The translations under genes were made by a program, and so were the position numbers. This document shows, piece after piece, positions 1 to 12,300 of a stretch of DNA of 64,000 nt. Below the pieces are notes generated by a model, which made no database searches, was not told the origin of the DNA, and was given only the letters and a program-made list of their open reading frames with translations. Within the stretch, counting starts at the first letter, position 1. Every line of letters starts with the position of its first letter. Source of the DNA: Gigantopelta aegis (lineage: Eukaryota; Mollusca; Gastropoda; Neomphalida; Peltospiridae); assembly GCF_016097555.1 (NCBI RefSeq), contig NC_054701.1:59269037-59333036 (forward strand), given 5' to 3'.

Positions 1-2399
1 GGACAATAGGACAATTAGTCTGTCTCGCCTACAATGAATTGTTTTCCAATTGTTTAGAAATATATCAAAATTTTAATCTTTGTTTTGTTTTAATAACATG
101 GGACACATAGATAAAACATAGAAATAAATGTGTCATATTATTAATGCAAATAACACGAGCTCACATTTTTTTGCATTAATATTATGATTGCATTAATTTC
201 ACGATCTACAGTATATACATGTATGTTGTAACATCACTGATTCTAGTTTCCAAGCTACATATATGTGTCTTTTCTGTAAATAGCACAAAATTAATTTTGA
301 ACTACTACAAACATCACAATGACCAAAACCACGTTGGATTTGCTAAAATTGATAACTTAAGCATGTTTGATGTAACATGTAACTTAATGGTTAAAGAATA
401 TCAATTGCTGAAAATATTTTACACTGCCTAATAATCTGGGGTTAGTGCTATAAAATTTAGTGATACATATTGTATCACATATCAGGATACCTATTGTATT
501 ACATATCAGGATCCATATTACATTGTGACCTATCTGTATTGTTACACCTCTAATAGTTATGATTTAGATGATGTTTTATTTTAAGATATTTGTTTTAAAA
601 CAACAAAAAATAAACTGCTAAATAATATGACACCATATATAATGCATAATAATGATACATTAGGATAAAGGGGTTATACCTATATAGTAAAAAAAAAAAT
701 CAACATTACACAAGTAAAAAATAAAAATTAATCAATAAAATATGGACGGATTTTGAAAATAAATAGGTCAACAAGTTAGCATATTAAATAGTTATCACCA
801 GAATGTACTTTATACTTCATATATACATATTTGAAAAAAACACCCACAAAAAATCAAACCAATCTAAAACCTGTGAAATTCAAACACAAAACCAAAATTG
901 ATACATCATAATATTCAATCTTTGAGTCAATCGTTACACACAATTCATGAACAATTGTTGGAATGACAACCTGAAAACTAAATTAGCATTATGACGACCT
1001 CTAAACTTTGAAGTTATATGGTACCATTACTGCCACAGGTGTGTTAAATGATAATTTTCGTAGAAAAATAAAAATCATCTTATAATAGGCAACTTTTTAA
1101 CATGTTTTTTCCATCTATTGTTTATATTTAAAGTAATAGGTCATCATAATAATAGTTTTCAGATTTTCATTAAAGAAATATTCATGAATCATAAGTAATA
1201 AGCAAAAAAAAAATGCTGGTGTATTATTTTGATTAGGACATTTAAAAAAAAAAAAAAAAATTAGGAAAACTTTACACAAATGAATTATAAATGAAGTTTC
1301 TATGAACTACTTTTTAGAGGGAAATATTAGCACTGGATACGCTCTTTAACACCGACTGATAAAGGAATTAACAAATTTGGGGTTGTGCTGAATTTAAAAA
1401 GTGTCCGATTCTGGTGTTGTGTTGGGAATTCTCAGGTGTTTTTCTTGTTTGGCTTTTTGTGGATAAAATGATTTGCAGCTAACACAGACAGCTTGAAGGC
1501 ACCTTGAGGAAATCTCTAACAACTGATTATATACACTGCTAGACATCAACAACGTAATGGTACAGACCGTCAGCTGTCTTCGTAACAGCTAAACAAACCT
1601 GTCATTTCTGTAAACAAAAACGGTAGAACAGGCATGAATATGTACACTAAATGATATTACAGGCTTGTTATATCTGCCATGGAAATATACATATATATAT
1701 GAAAAAGAAAAAAAAAGAAAAAATTACTAACAAGAATAAACATGTGTACATGCATAATGAACATTTAAATATTAAAATTATTATAATAACTAAAATTAAT
1801 TAGACATTAAAAAACAAGTCTTTTTTTATTTATTCCAACAAGCATTTTGGGGTTTTTTAAGTGAAAGACTGTCTATCACATATAAATTATTGTGATTGTC
1901 TACTACAATACATGGATTAATCCTAGTGTGACCATTTGTTTCACCTACAAACAACATTACAAAGAAAGCACATAATCATTATGTCTGGCAGAGAAACAAT
2001 AGTTTTACAGTATTAAAACTGGGTTTTTAATGCTGTTTCTAGAATGACACTATGCAAATAATGTCATTTTGAAAACTGAAACTGATAGTTTGTGCCAGCT
2101 GCCACAAAGTTAATATATTTTTTAATCAATAATTTTAAAATGTGAAAAAAAAAGAGAACAGCTTTATGCATAACAAAAGTGAAAAAAACTATTTCTGTGA
2201 TACATAAATAAAATTACGTCATTTATAAAAACAAATAGCAATAGATTTAGCTTCCCCTTGTCATCAAACAACACTACGCGTTAACACGTCATGTTATGAT
2301 ATCACATATCATTGTTACTCTCAGTACAGTAATATATTTGTCTTATTCAAAAAGCCATATTCATGTCATGTCTATATTTAAGAACACACATTAGACTAA
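1..2399. other. AT-rich flank downstream of the ankyrin gene
   Basis: No open frame here has coding character; the short ORFs are rich in rare-codon and low-complexity stretches. The sequence is strongly AT-rich with A-runs near 1237-1260. The only recognisable piece is a terminal relic of a hAT-like element at about 460-552. It lies beyond the 3' end of the minus-strand ankyrin gene, so it is probably intergenic. Confidence 0.6.
460..552. mobile_element. terminal relic of a hAT-like DNA element
   Basis: The stretch repeats 'gatacatattgtatcacat'-like phrases and ends in 'ttgttacacctctaa'. This resembles the right end of the larger hAT relic at 59125-60233, which ends in 'cgttacacccct' after a run of 'gatacgtatcgtatcg'. 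Only one end is visible and no target duplication can be paired. The call rests on similarity to the other copy in this window. Confidence 0.35.
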
Positions 2400-2780
2400 G
2401 GCCCAAAACACACCAGATCTGGTTCTGGGTCTGGGTTTGGTGAGTATGGTACCAGACCAAAATGAAATGTGTTGGAACCAAATGTGACAAAACAAACCGC
2501 ATCTGTGCTGGAGTGAACTACAGATCTGGCAACAGAACTATATTTTGTCTGCCTTTTTAAAAAAAAAATTCTTAATAAACAACAGGAAATATATATATTA
2601 AGCTATATGGAATTACCGTAATTATTATTGATGTTTATATTAATAAAAAAGATATCCAAAAATATTAACAAAGTCAATTATATTGATAACTCGTAACAGT
2701 TACAGACGTAGACATCAAAATACACCAGACATGGCGTCTTTGCCACATTCTCCAGACCCAGACCTGGTGTGTTTTGGGCC
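2400..2780. mobile_element. MITE with GGCCCAAAACACACC inverted repeats
   Basis: The left end 'ggcccaaaacacaccag' is mirrored at the right end as 'ctggtgtgttttgggcc', and the arms continue through 'tctgg(g)tctgg' motifs. The element is 381 bp and non-coding. Flanks are TAA on the left and TAC on the right, which is compatible with a 3-bp TWA-type target duplication carrying one change. Ends starting GGCC with 3-bp targets are typical of PIF/Harbinger-type MITEs; that superfamily call is inference. Confidence 0.7.
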
Positions 2781-3430
2781 TACTGAGTAAGGAGTATACT
2801 CAAGTGGTTCAAAAGACGGCCAGCCAGTCCAACATAACACTTCAGATTGTACAGATGTACAGTGAAATCCCATGTAACGAAGACCACCACAGTTCTAAAA
2901 CCACCCCACTATAAAGACCAATTATTTAAAGATCAGAATATTTCCTTATTATTTGACAGTAAAAAAAATACTCTGGTACTAATACTATCCAACTATTACA
3001 GATTACGAACAGTAAAGATAATGGTCGTTTTCAATACATTTTAACCCCACAAATGTGTCATGTCACACAAGCGACAAACTATAAATAAGGTGGTAAAATC
3101 GTGCCTGGTTATCTTCCCCATGTTGTTAAGGTTAATTACATGTGCAATTAAATAGTCTCATGTTTATTTAGATTTGAAAAACAAAGGTACATGTATCACT
3201 TTTGTAAAAAACAACAACCCTGGTCTATAAATAAACGTCACGGTTAACTATTGGAATGTCTGATGCACTTCCTTTTTATTGTACAACTTATTAAAAAGTA
3301 GTAGTTACAAAAAGTTAAATGTTTTCACGAAAGCAAATAGCATACCATTCTAGTCTCTTATTTTTCACAGAAACTGTCAATAGATGTAATGATCACATGA
3401 CCCAGAAGTCACATGATAGTATTACCTTTG
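2781..3430. other. gene-free stretch
   Basis: About 650 bp of AT-rich sequence. The phrase at 2860-2905, about 'gtgaaatcccatgtaacga' followed by 'gaccacc', looks like the end of a decayed DNA transposon; a similar phrase lies inverted near 5250-5270 and another at about 4705-4735. No gene is visible. Confidence 0.4.
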
Positions 3431-4449
3431 CAGGGCTTGAACTTTAGAATTTGTCTCCCGCGGCAATTTTTAAAAGAAATGCCATGGGTGAAACAGCCCA
3501 CCGATGGCAATTTTTAGCCTGCCTATGACAATTAGTTTTTTAAAGTGACATTTGCAGAAAATAAATATGACTAAAAAGTTATTTTGCTGTAATGTAGACT
3601 ATTTCAAATGTGAAAATGTTAAATATTGGCAGATTATGTACACCAGGACCCATATTCACAAAAAAGTGTAAATTTACGTCTACGACTAGCACTTACGTCT
3701 GCCGTAGATTTATGTTTACGTGCAAGAAGCACCTTATTCTCAGAGACGGTCGTAAATGTAAACGTAACTTAGTTGGACGTAAATCTACGATTTAACTCAC
3801 CGGAGAAATAAAAAAAACAAAAAAACAAGAAACAATAGCTATCGGGTAAATAAAAATGCGCAAAATGCAATTTCGTTTGTTGTCTGCTAACAATAACGTC
3901 GCGAACGGCGAACCATGACATTTTGGTATTGGTGAGGATCCGCGTTTTGGTACGAACTTGAGGATATTTCTTAAAAAGGAAAAGATAACTCAGGAGAAAT
4001 TGGCCGAGTCGAAAACATCCGTTTGATCACCAACAAAAATATGTTAAATCCGTGGGCGTTTGCCATCGCAAACTGCTTCAATTATTGGAACTGCTGCCAG
4101 TTTCCGTAAATAATAGTAAATAACAGCGATCATGCTTGATTCATTATATGTACACGACTTACGTGCAGCGTTAGTTGTAACCGGAGGCACTCTTATATTT
4201 ACGTCCAATTTTACACGTAACTTACGTTTTCGTTGTTTCGTGAATAGCTCTTCAGTCGTAGATTTACGTTTACGTGTAAAACTAGGTTTACAATGTTTTG
4301 TGAATATGGGTCCTGGTGTATATATTTTGCCATTGTTGTGGAGTTTTACCAACGGCACAAAAGTGCCATCAGTAATGCTCGTTATCTACAGCAATTTATA
4401 TCTCAGTGACAGCAATTGCTGTCGGTGCCGTCGTTAAGTTCGAGCCCTG
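3431..4449. mobile_element. DNA element X, copy 1, interrupted by a nested MITE
   Basis: The ends are 'cagggcttgaactt' and 'aagttcgagccctg', an inverted pair. The flanks share CCTTTG on both sides, a possible 6-bp target duplication. The same non-coding element recurs at 42641-42987 and 48855-49157, with matching phrases such as 'ttattttgctgta(t)gtaga' and 'gcaatttatatctcaacgac'. The other two copies lack the 678-bp insert at 3641-4318, which shows that insert to be a later nested insertion. Superfamily uncertain. Confidence 0.65.
3641..4318. mobile_element. MITE nested in element X
   Basis: The inverted ends read 'caccaggacccatattcac' and 'gtgaatatgggtcctggtg', flanked on both sides by TA. 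The arms extend inward through repeated 'tttacgt' phrases, about 150 bp on each side. There is no coding capacity; the ORFs seen on both strands are mirror images caused by the inverted repeat. The TA flanks suit a Tc1/mariner-like or similar target. Related element X copies without the insert bracket its position. Confidence 0.65.
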
Positions 4450-5690
4450 CCTTTGTGGCAGTGAACACCCTGAAATACCTGGAAGAGTGTCGGGTTTTTT
4501 AGACATTTGTTTCTCTGCATTATGTAACAATTAATAAAATACTTATTCTTGCAGTTCAATGCAAATACTAATTCACCATTATCATCTATTAATTTTATCA
4601 GTTGAGACATTGTTGACGACAACCAGGAAAGAAGGTGCGTGTGTGTAAAATACACAATCAATATTTACCAAACGATCGTCATTATGAATACTGGTAATTT
4701 GGTATTAGGACCACCTCAGTATTAAGACCAATTTTAATATGTTCCACTGTCTGTCACAATAGTACTGTAGTACGAAAACCAAACTACCAAGTTTGACAGT
4801 AATTATTACATTTTCAGCAGTCAGTTTAACAATAATTTGCATAGTTCACATGACATACGAAACTACCATGAAAAGTGGGAACAAATGTTTATAACGAGCA
4901 CAAACCATTGTGGTTCTCTCACTGATTACAATGACTGTAAAAGCCGCAAATAAAAATTAAAATATGACATTGCTTGAAACATTTAAATCATGCGATATTG
5001 TAGTAAGCCCGAAAGATTATTCAGGTTGATACAAAAAGAGTCATTTCGTTAAAGACATATTGTCACAGACCACTGATCTATTTAATGGTCTAACAAAGTA
5101 TTATCTGAACAAAAATAATTTGATTTGTCCCTAAATGTACTTTATTCAACCACCTTCATAACCACCATACTCCATTTATTAATGACATTTTGTAAAAATA
5201 ATTGAATTATGGCAATGGTCCACAATTCAAAAACTAAAATTGCCAAGAGGGTTGACATGGATTTCACCCCATCATGGTTCAGTTTAGGTGATTTGGTTTC
5301 CAACAATTAATGTAATTTTTAGTTATTATCCATTTTTAGAGAAATAAGGTCCTTAAATCCGTGACTGTATGCCTTTAAAGCACTTGTCAGTGCTATAATT
5401 TGACATTGTTCTCTTTCTTTCTTTGTAAAGTGCCATGTTGCTAATATTACTTAATTACTTACTTATAAGTATTTGACGTGTTTAAATGCAATTAAGGTTC
5501 AAGCACACTGTGCTGGGGACACAGTTTAGCAACATGGACAAATGTCCAGGACAGAAAGGGGGCTGGACAAAAGATGCTATGGCATTACTTGGTTAATTAG
5601 TGATCTATAATCGATAAAAGTAGTGGGTGTATATTTTAATGAAAATAGTTTATGGTTATCATTCTAAAGTTTTTAATAATTTGGATACGA
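4450..5690. other. gene-free stretch
   Basis: AT-rich sequence with a short fragment (5486-5560) of the 'CGGCCTCGGTGG' SINE family in minus orientation, recognised by 'aattaaggttcaagcac' followed by 'gtccaggacag'. Decayed transposon-end phrases occur near 4705-4735 and 5250-5270. Nothing else is recognisable. Confidence 0.45.
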
Positions 5691-5698
5691 TTTTGATG

Positions 5699-5937
5699 CA
5701 GGGCTCAAAACTCACCAAAAATATGGTGGCCCAAAAAATAATAATGGATGTTGGCAAGTTACGGTAAGTGAACCATGAGCAAGATTTTAATGTGGAATAA
5801 ATATATGCGATACAAATATTAATAGTGGTTCATATGTTATAGCTCTAAAGTAATGCCATTATTTTTTAATATTTAAGTCGCCCAAACAGGACATTGGTCG
5901 CATTTGGCGACCTATCCACAGGCCGTTTCAAGCCCTG
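5699..5937. mobile_element. hAT-type MITE with perfect 8-bp target duplication
   Basis: The ends are 'cagggctcaaaac' and 'gtttcaagccctg'. The 8-bp word TTTTGATG flanks the element exactly on both sides (5691-5698 and 5938-5945), the hallmark of hAT insertion. The 239-bp interior is non-coding. It lies just past the stop codon of the ankyrin gene and may be within its 3' untranslated region. Confidence 0.8.
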
Positions 5938-6137
5938 TTTTGATGGTCCCTTAAAATAGAAATAAAATAAAAATGGAAGCAAACATGTAGACCAATGCAA
6001 ATATTTCAATAAATTTTGGATTTTAAATTCTGTTGGGGATAAATCAACTGGTAACCCCATGGATGTAAAACTACAGAAGCTTAGTTCCTGTATTCTCTAT
6101 ATTACACGAAAATGTCCATGTAGGTCGTGAAAAACTC

Positions 6138-6326
6138 TTAGTTTTCTGATCGACTTGTCGGGGGGCGTGGTGTGCGCCTGACAGCCGAGCTGCGAGAAGA
6201 CAGCGAGCTCCGGGAACTCCGTCCATAGTTCTGAACACTGCCCCGACCAAACATCGAAGCACTGTTCCGTCCCCGTGGTAACGGTGGTTTAGCACTGGTA
6301 GGGAGCATCCTCGATTGTTTCGTGTC
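6138..6326 (-). CDS. exon O, last coding exon, two possible frames
   Basis: The acceptor is 'gtatttatag'. Read in phase 0, as when exon M joins directly, it encodes 62 residues rich in Arg, Ser and Pro (for example 'GRSSRSSLSSRSSAVRR' and 'RTPRPPTSRSEN') and ends at TAA 6138-6140. Read in phase 1, as when exon N is included, it gives only HETIEDAPYQC and stops at 6289-6291. The composition of the long frame matches the rest of the tail, so the long frame is very probably used in at least some transcripts. Confidence 0.7.
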   Translation of the reverse strand, partial: DTKQSRMLPTSAKPPLPRGRNSASMFGRGSVQNYGRSSRSSLSSRSSAVRRTPRPPTSRSEN

Positions 6327-9300
6327 CTATAAATACAACACAAATAAATTTACTAAAAATTAATATCAGAACAAAAATTTTAGAAATTAACAACAACTAC
6401 ACATTCTTATTTTATAAGCTAAACCACTACCAGTGTTCGAGAATAACAGTATCCCGATATCCCGGGGATACCAGAATTTAATTTTGGATACCAGACTTCA
6501 ATAACCCAGTATCCCACCGGGATACTGTATAATGTTGTTGGGTTTTTTAATCCTGCGTTTTTCTTTTTCGCTGAAACAATGAAAGTCGTCATTTACTGGT
6601 GAAGTTAAGTAACATTGTCGTCTGAGTTTGTTACAATGTTATTTATAAATTTCATTTAAGTGGGATACTAAATTCTTAGGTGGGATACTAGATTTTGAAA
6701 TGTTAGTATCCAACTGGGATACTGCCCAAAAGTTTTAATCTCGAACACTGACTACCACCTTGTAAGTATCAAACCCGACCATTTTTATTAAAGGCAGTAA
6801 GAATAATTGGAAACTGACCATTTTTATTAAAGGCAGTAAGAATAATTGGAAACTGACCATTTTTATCAATGGCAGTAAGAATAATTGGAAACTGACCATT
6901 TTTATCAATGGCAGTAAGAATAATTGGAAGTTATCAGGCAGTAAGAATAATTGGAAACTGACCATTTTTATCAATGGCAGTAAGAATAATTGGAAACAAA
7001 CCATTTTTATCAATGGCAGTAAGAATAATTGGAAACAAACCATTTTTATCAATGGCAGTAAGAATAATTGGAAACAAACCATTTTTATCAATGGCAGTAA
7101 GAATAATTGGAAACTGACCATTTTTATTAAAGGCAGTAAGAATAATTGGAAACTGACCATTTTTATTAAAGGCAGTAAGAATAATTGGAAACTGACCATT
7201 TTTATCAATGGCATTAAGAATAATTGGAAACAAGACCATTTTTATCAATGGCATTTAGTATCTTTGGAAATATCATTCATAAATTTTTGACTTGCAGTTT
7301 TGAAATAATATGTACAAGTATTATGACAGCACATAGGTTAATTGTTTGTATATTCCATGACACTTCAAATCCTGATACCAGATTCAAACACTGCTTTTAC
7401 AGGTCTCATGCATCACTTTAATGTACACAAAAAAAGTTTTGTTTTTTTAAAGTTGGTTTTGCTAACAACTCCACTGAACACATTGATTTATTAATCATTG
7501 ATTATTGGATGTCAAACATTTGGTAATTTTTATATATATATATATATGTAGTCTTAGAGAGGAAACTTGCTACATTTTTCCATTAGTAGCAAGGGATCTT
7601 TTATAGGCACCATCCCACAGACAGATACCAATGTCTTTGATACACAGAATATTCAAGCTACATGCATGCTTATTGTAAGACTTTTCTTCTTTTTTTCAAA
7701 TAATTTTCCTTACCGAAATTACAGCACCAGAATGCATATTCAAAAAGACTGCATGCATGATTAGTGTTTTGAACATACAAAACACGTCTAACGTGCACAC
7801 TGATACAAATACTGGATGCAATAATACCACTGACAGCATGCTTCAAATGAAATGTTTGTGTCACTGAGTATTTTGACAAAATAGAATGTGTTCCTGATAC
7901 AAAAACAAAACATACTGTTGTAGTGCAGACAATGTGCTTGTGACACATACAATGCTTAATATTAAACAACTCCAAAACAAGAAAAACTTCTAGAAATTAA
8001 ACATATCCCTGTTCTTAAAAGCAAGAAAGTTAGTATGTTTTGTTTAACGACACCACTAAAGCACCATGATTTGATAAATCATCGGCAACTGGATGTCAAA
8101 CATATGATAATTCTAACACGTAGTCTTTGGAGGAAACCCGCTACATTCCTGCATTAGCAGCAAGGAATCCAATATGTGAACTTTTCCAGGGCAGAACAGC
8201 ACATACCATGGCATTGTGATATAGCAGAGGTTCTGGTCGGGATGGGATGAAAGCAACAGAAGTCTGAGGAATATTCCATGGCATAATCACATCAGAGTAA
8301 CAATACTTCCAGTGTATTATAAGTTTTTTTGTTGTTGTTGTTGTTGGGGTGTTGTTGTTGTTGGGGTTTTTTTTTTTGGGGGGGGGGGTTGGGGGGGTTG
8401 ATTTATTTTTATTACAGATAATTACTGTTACTAGCTTATTTTTTATTTACTACTAGCATAACATTTACATGTATTAGCTACTGTCCTTAAAATAATAAAC
8501 ATATTTGGAAACCCTGTCCTTTATTGACATTTTACCAAATCTGTTAGTTGCTCTATATTAATACTGGCAGCTATAAACTGAAACATTATATATGAAATAG
8601 TATAATAATTGCTTTTCAAAGAATACCAAAAAAGCAAAGAAAAGCCGAATTTTGTTTTTTAAAATCAAATCTACAATGGGTACAATCCTTATGGAAAGCA
8701 GCTTGTACGGAATAAATTCATATTTTTTCTATTTACTAAAATAGTCAAATATAATAGTACAAATAAACCCATCACTTTATGGTACTAAATATGACATTAC
8801 CATTTTTGCAACATGACATACTTTAAATAGAACTTGCTTCATCTGTGTCATGCAACTAGTACTAAAACATTGTGCATTTTATGGTCACCTGGTTGCCCAG
8901 GCAAGTGAAAACAATATCGGGCGAGTCAAAACCGTATCGTGAGTTGTCAGTCTGACGACCACAATTTTGGGTTTTCATTACAGCAAATTATTTCAGAATG
9001 CCCAAAATGTAATGTTTGTAAAACAACCAAAAAGTTTCTTTTGATAATAATTCAAGATGCATATACCCATTTAACTGATCTCCTATGCCAAATACATTTA
9101 CTCTTTTAAAGTTTTTAAAAAAATAAAATCGGGCAACTCAAAAATTGCACAGGCAAGTCAAAGTGCTGACATGACTCACCCAAATGGCAAGTAAAAAAAA
9201 AATCCCAAGTGCACACCCTGCTAAAATGTTTAGTTGTGAAATTTTATTCCTTTACTAACTTCTTTTAATTAATTAAGGAATTAAAAAACAAAAAACACCT

Positions 9301-12300
9301 ACTTGTCCAGTGAATAAAACAGAAAGCAATGTGTACCTGGACTTTTTGTACATAGTCCATTTCTCAAAAATAAAAAACCCACAAACAAAAAACATGTCCA
9401 AACAAATTTAGGAGCACTAACACTTGCAAGTCAAACAATCAAGGATGGGTATTTTGAATCAAAGGACAACATGTTGCCAAAATTCTACATGCATGGCAAG
9501 TGATTAGGGCAAGTCCTTTTTTTCTTCAGTTGTCACGGAATTGTTAGCATTGTTATTTTAAATTCTTTACAAGAGTGCAATATTATATGATGTGTTATTA
9601 ATATCATTGGCCTTAATCACAGAAAGCTAAGAATCTAATAACAATACGACTCTCACCCAAACAAATCAATGTATAAACAAATATAATAAAGTAAACATGC
9701 CACATCCACCGTCAATGTACAATGCATAATGTAGAAATGAGCTATTGAATGAAAGATATAAGTAAGAGCAGAGCAATGCAACCACGGTGTGATATATATA
9801 TATATATATATATAATATATATAAGACATGTAAAGCAAAAGATGGACATTGTCAAGCTGTAATAGAGAGCGTATGTTCATGCATGACACCTTACCACTGG
9901 TTTTGGGTGCAGATGACTTGCGAGAGAACGGCTGAAGGAAACGATACACAAACAACATGACCAACATAAACAATAAACCAGACTGTCGGAAGAACAGACA
10001 GCAGGACACAAAATAGTTTTTAATAAACAGTAACCATTTTTCTATGGCAATTAATTGTTGAAAAGAACTGACTTATGATTTAAATTTGTTTCTAGAAAAA
10101 GACGTTTTAATGAAAGTTTTAATACACCAAGACTGAAAAACTAAATAAATTAAGGTCAAAACAATAAATATATACATGTATATTATATATATTTTTTAAA
10201 TTGGATAAATTTGTCAAACCACTAGTGAGGCAGATCTACTAAGAAAGCCTATACAGTTAATTTAAAGCAGTTATTTCCAAATCAACACATTATCTCAAAA
10301 TAAACATCAAGACTATTATATTATGTAGTTATGCAGAACTTCACAGCATCTATCTCAGTATAAATAATGTACATCAAGAAATACTGAGTGATTAAGCTTC
10401 AAAACTGTAGCTTATAGTATTAAAGTCTCTTTATTTTGAAACATGAAATAATAAATTTTTAAAAAGATCACATCTGACAAGGAATGCTACTGATGTCTGA
10501 AATCAGTAGGTTTGGTGTGTTTTTGTTTATTTAAAAAATCACAATTTATTTGGTTCAAATACTCTATGTAAAACTGATTTCTTTTATCAGTAAAACCATG
10601 CCTGGTGAATGCACAATATATATCATTTATGACAGCAATAACAATACTACATCATTCTTTCCAACCCTCTGCCATCTTTGTTTCACAGGACCAGTCTTTC
10701 ATATGGCAAATTTAAGATACAAAATGGTGTTTTTTCTTCAAAAAAGTATTGTATTTCTAATACTATTGTTTGGTTGAGAGGATGCATTAAACTGTAAAGT
10801 AATGCCATAAATAAATTAAGCTCATTATTAACATTACCAACTGAAAAAACATAACATGAATTTCACAACAATAATTACTCCCAAAATTGTCACATGACCA
10901 TACCATATGACAAGTGAACTAGTCTCAATCAGTTTATATTAGCTTTCCTTCACTCCAGACACTTCTGTCTATGTCATTTTGTAAGCTCTTATTTGATTGG
11001 ATCACACGATTTTGCCACCTGCACTAGTGTGAATAGCAGTCACGGACCAGAGAATTGCTTGTTTCTGTGAGGGGGAAAACAGGGATTAAACATGAATTAA
11101 TTGTTTATTATTTGCTGTCCAGTAAATAATTTCATTTCATTTCAACTTATTTTCGTGCTTATATCTAATTAAGGTTCAAGCACGCTGTCCTGGGCATACA
11201 CCTCAGCTATCTGGGCTATCTGTCCAGGACAGTGGGTTAGTTGTTAGTTGGTTAGTTGTTAGTGAAAGAGAAGAGGATGTAGTGGCCTTACACCTACCCA
11301 TTGAGCACTTAAGAACTCGCTCTGGGTTGGAGCCGGTACCGGGCTGCGAACCCTGTACCTACCAGCCTGTAGTCCAATGGCTTAACCACTGCGTCACCGA
11401 GGCCGGTTTAATTACTTGTGTGCAGTGATATGTTGTTACAGCTTGAATTGTTAATTTTCTTGTTATGATTTATCGGTGCTAAATTATTTTTGCACAACAT
11501 GGAAGACATTAGTGTCTGTAATTATTAAAAGGAGAAAAAAATACAATCAAAAAGAAAAGCACAAGTCTATTTGTTGACAGTATTATTGAAATCCATACAA
11601 CATACAAATGGACAAAAGATGACTTTGGCTTATACAAGAGGCCGATGATTTTGTACTTGATATTTAGGATCAAACTAAGAGGTCGGCTTATTCAAAGAGT
11701 CGACTAATACACGACAATATACGGTACATGTCATATCCAAACTGTCTATAGAAATAAAAACAGATACACCAACTTCTACCACTGACTAGTTGTCTTGACT
11801 GTTAAGATACAGTTTGAATCAATTCATAAATTAAATGACTCACAAAAAACAAACCTTTCAAATTTGCAGATAATATCTGGTTGTTACTATTTATTGAAAA
11901 TAAATAACACCAGCTTTTTGCCAAAAAACCAACTAAAATAATATTTAATGTTACATATGTAAAACAAATTATGCTGGTTGTAATTTTTTTTTATAAAATG
12001 AGACACCCACTCCAGCTGATTGTTAATTAGAATTAATACAGTACAGATAGAAAATGTCTCCGGTGAGAATTCTGAAGTCTAAACTTAAATGGATCAGTGT
12101 TAATACTTTATAATCAATTCTATGGAATTTAAATAGTAATTTACCATTACTAAATATAAAGTTTTAGTAAAAATGTCTACCAGATATAAAAAAAGAGAGA
12201 CTTTAATACCAAATGGAGTTAGCTGTAGGCTTATGGGAATACAAAAGCCAAAGTGGAAAAAAAAAAAAATATATATATATATATATATTTCATAGATATT

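Noticed and set aside
3610-4437. Pair of ORFs on opposite strands (KSYTF-like and GPIFTK-like)
   Set aside because: Both arise from the inverted arms of the nested MITE.
6735-7254. Two long overlapping minus-strand ORFs with repeated LPLIKMV or NGQFPIIL motifs
   Set aside because: They are translations of the 39-bp minisatellite in two frames; there is no non-repeat coding sequence and no splice context.
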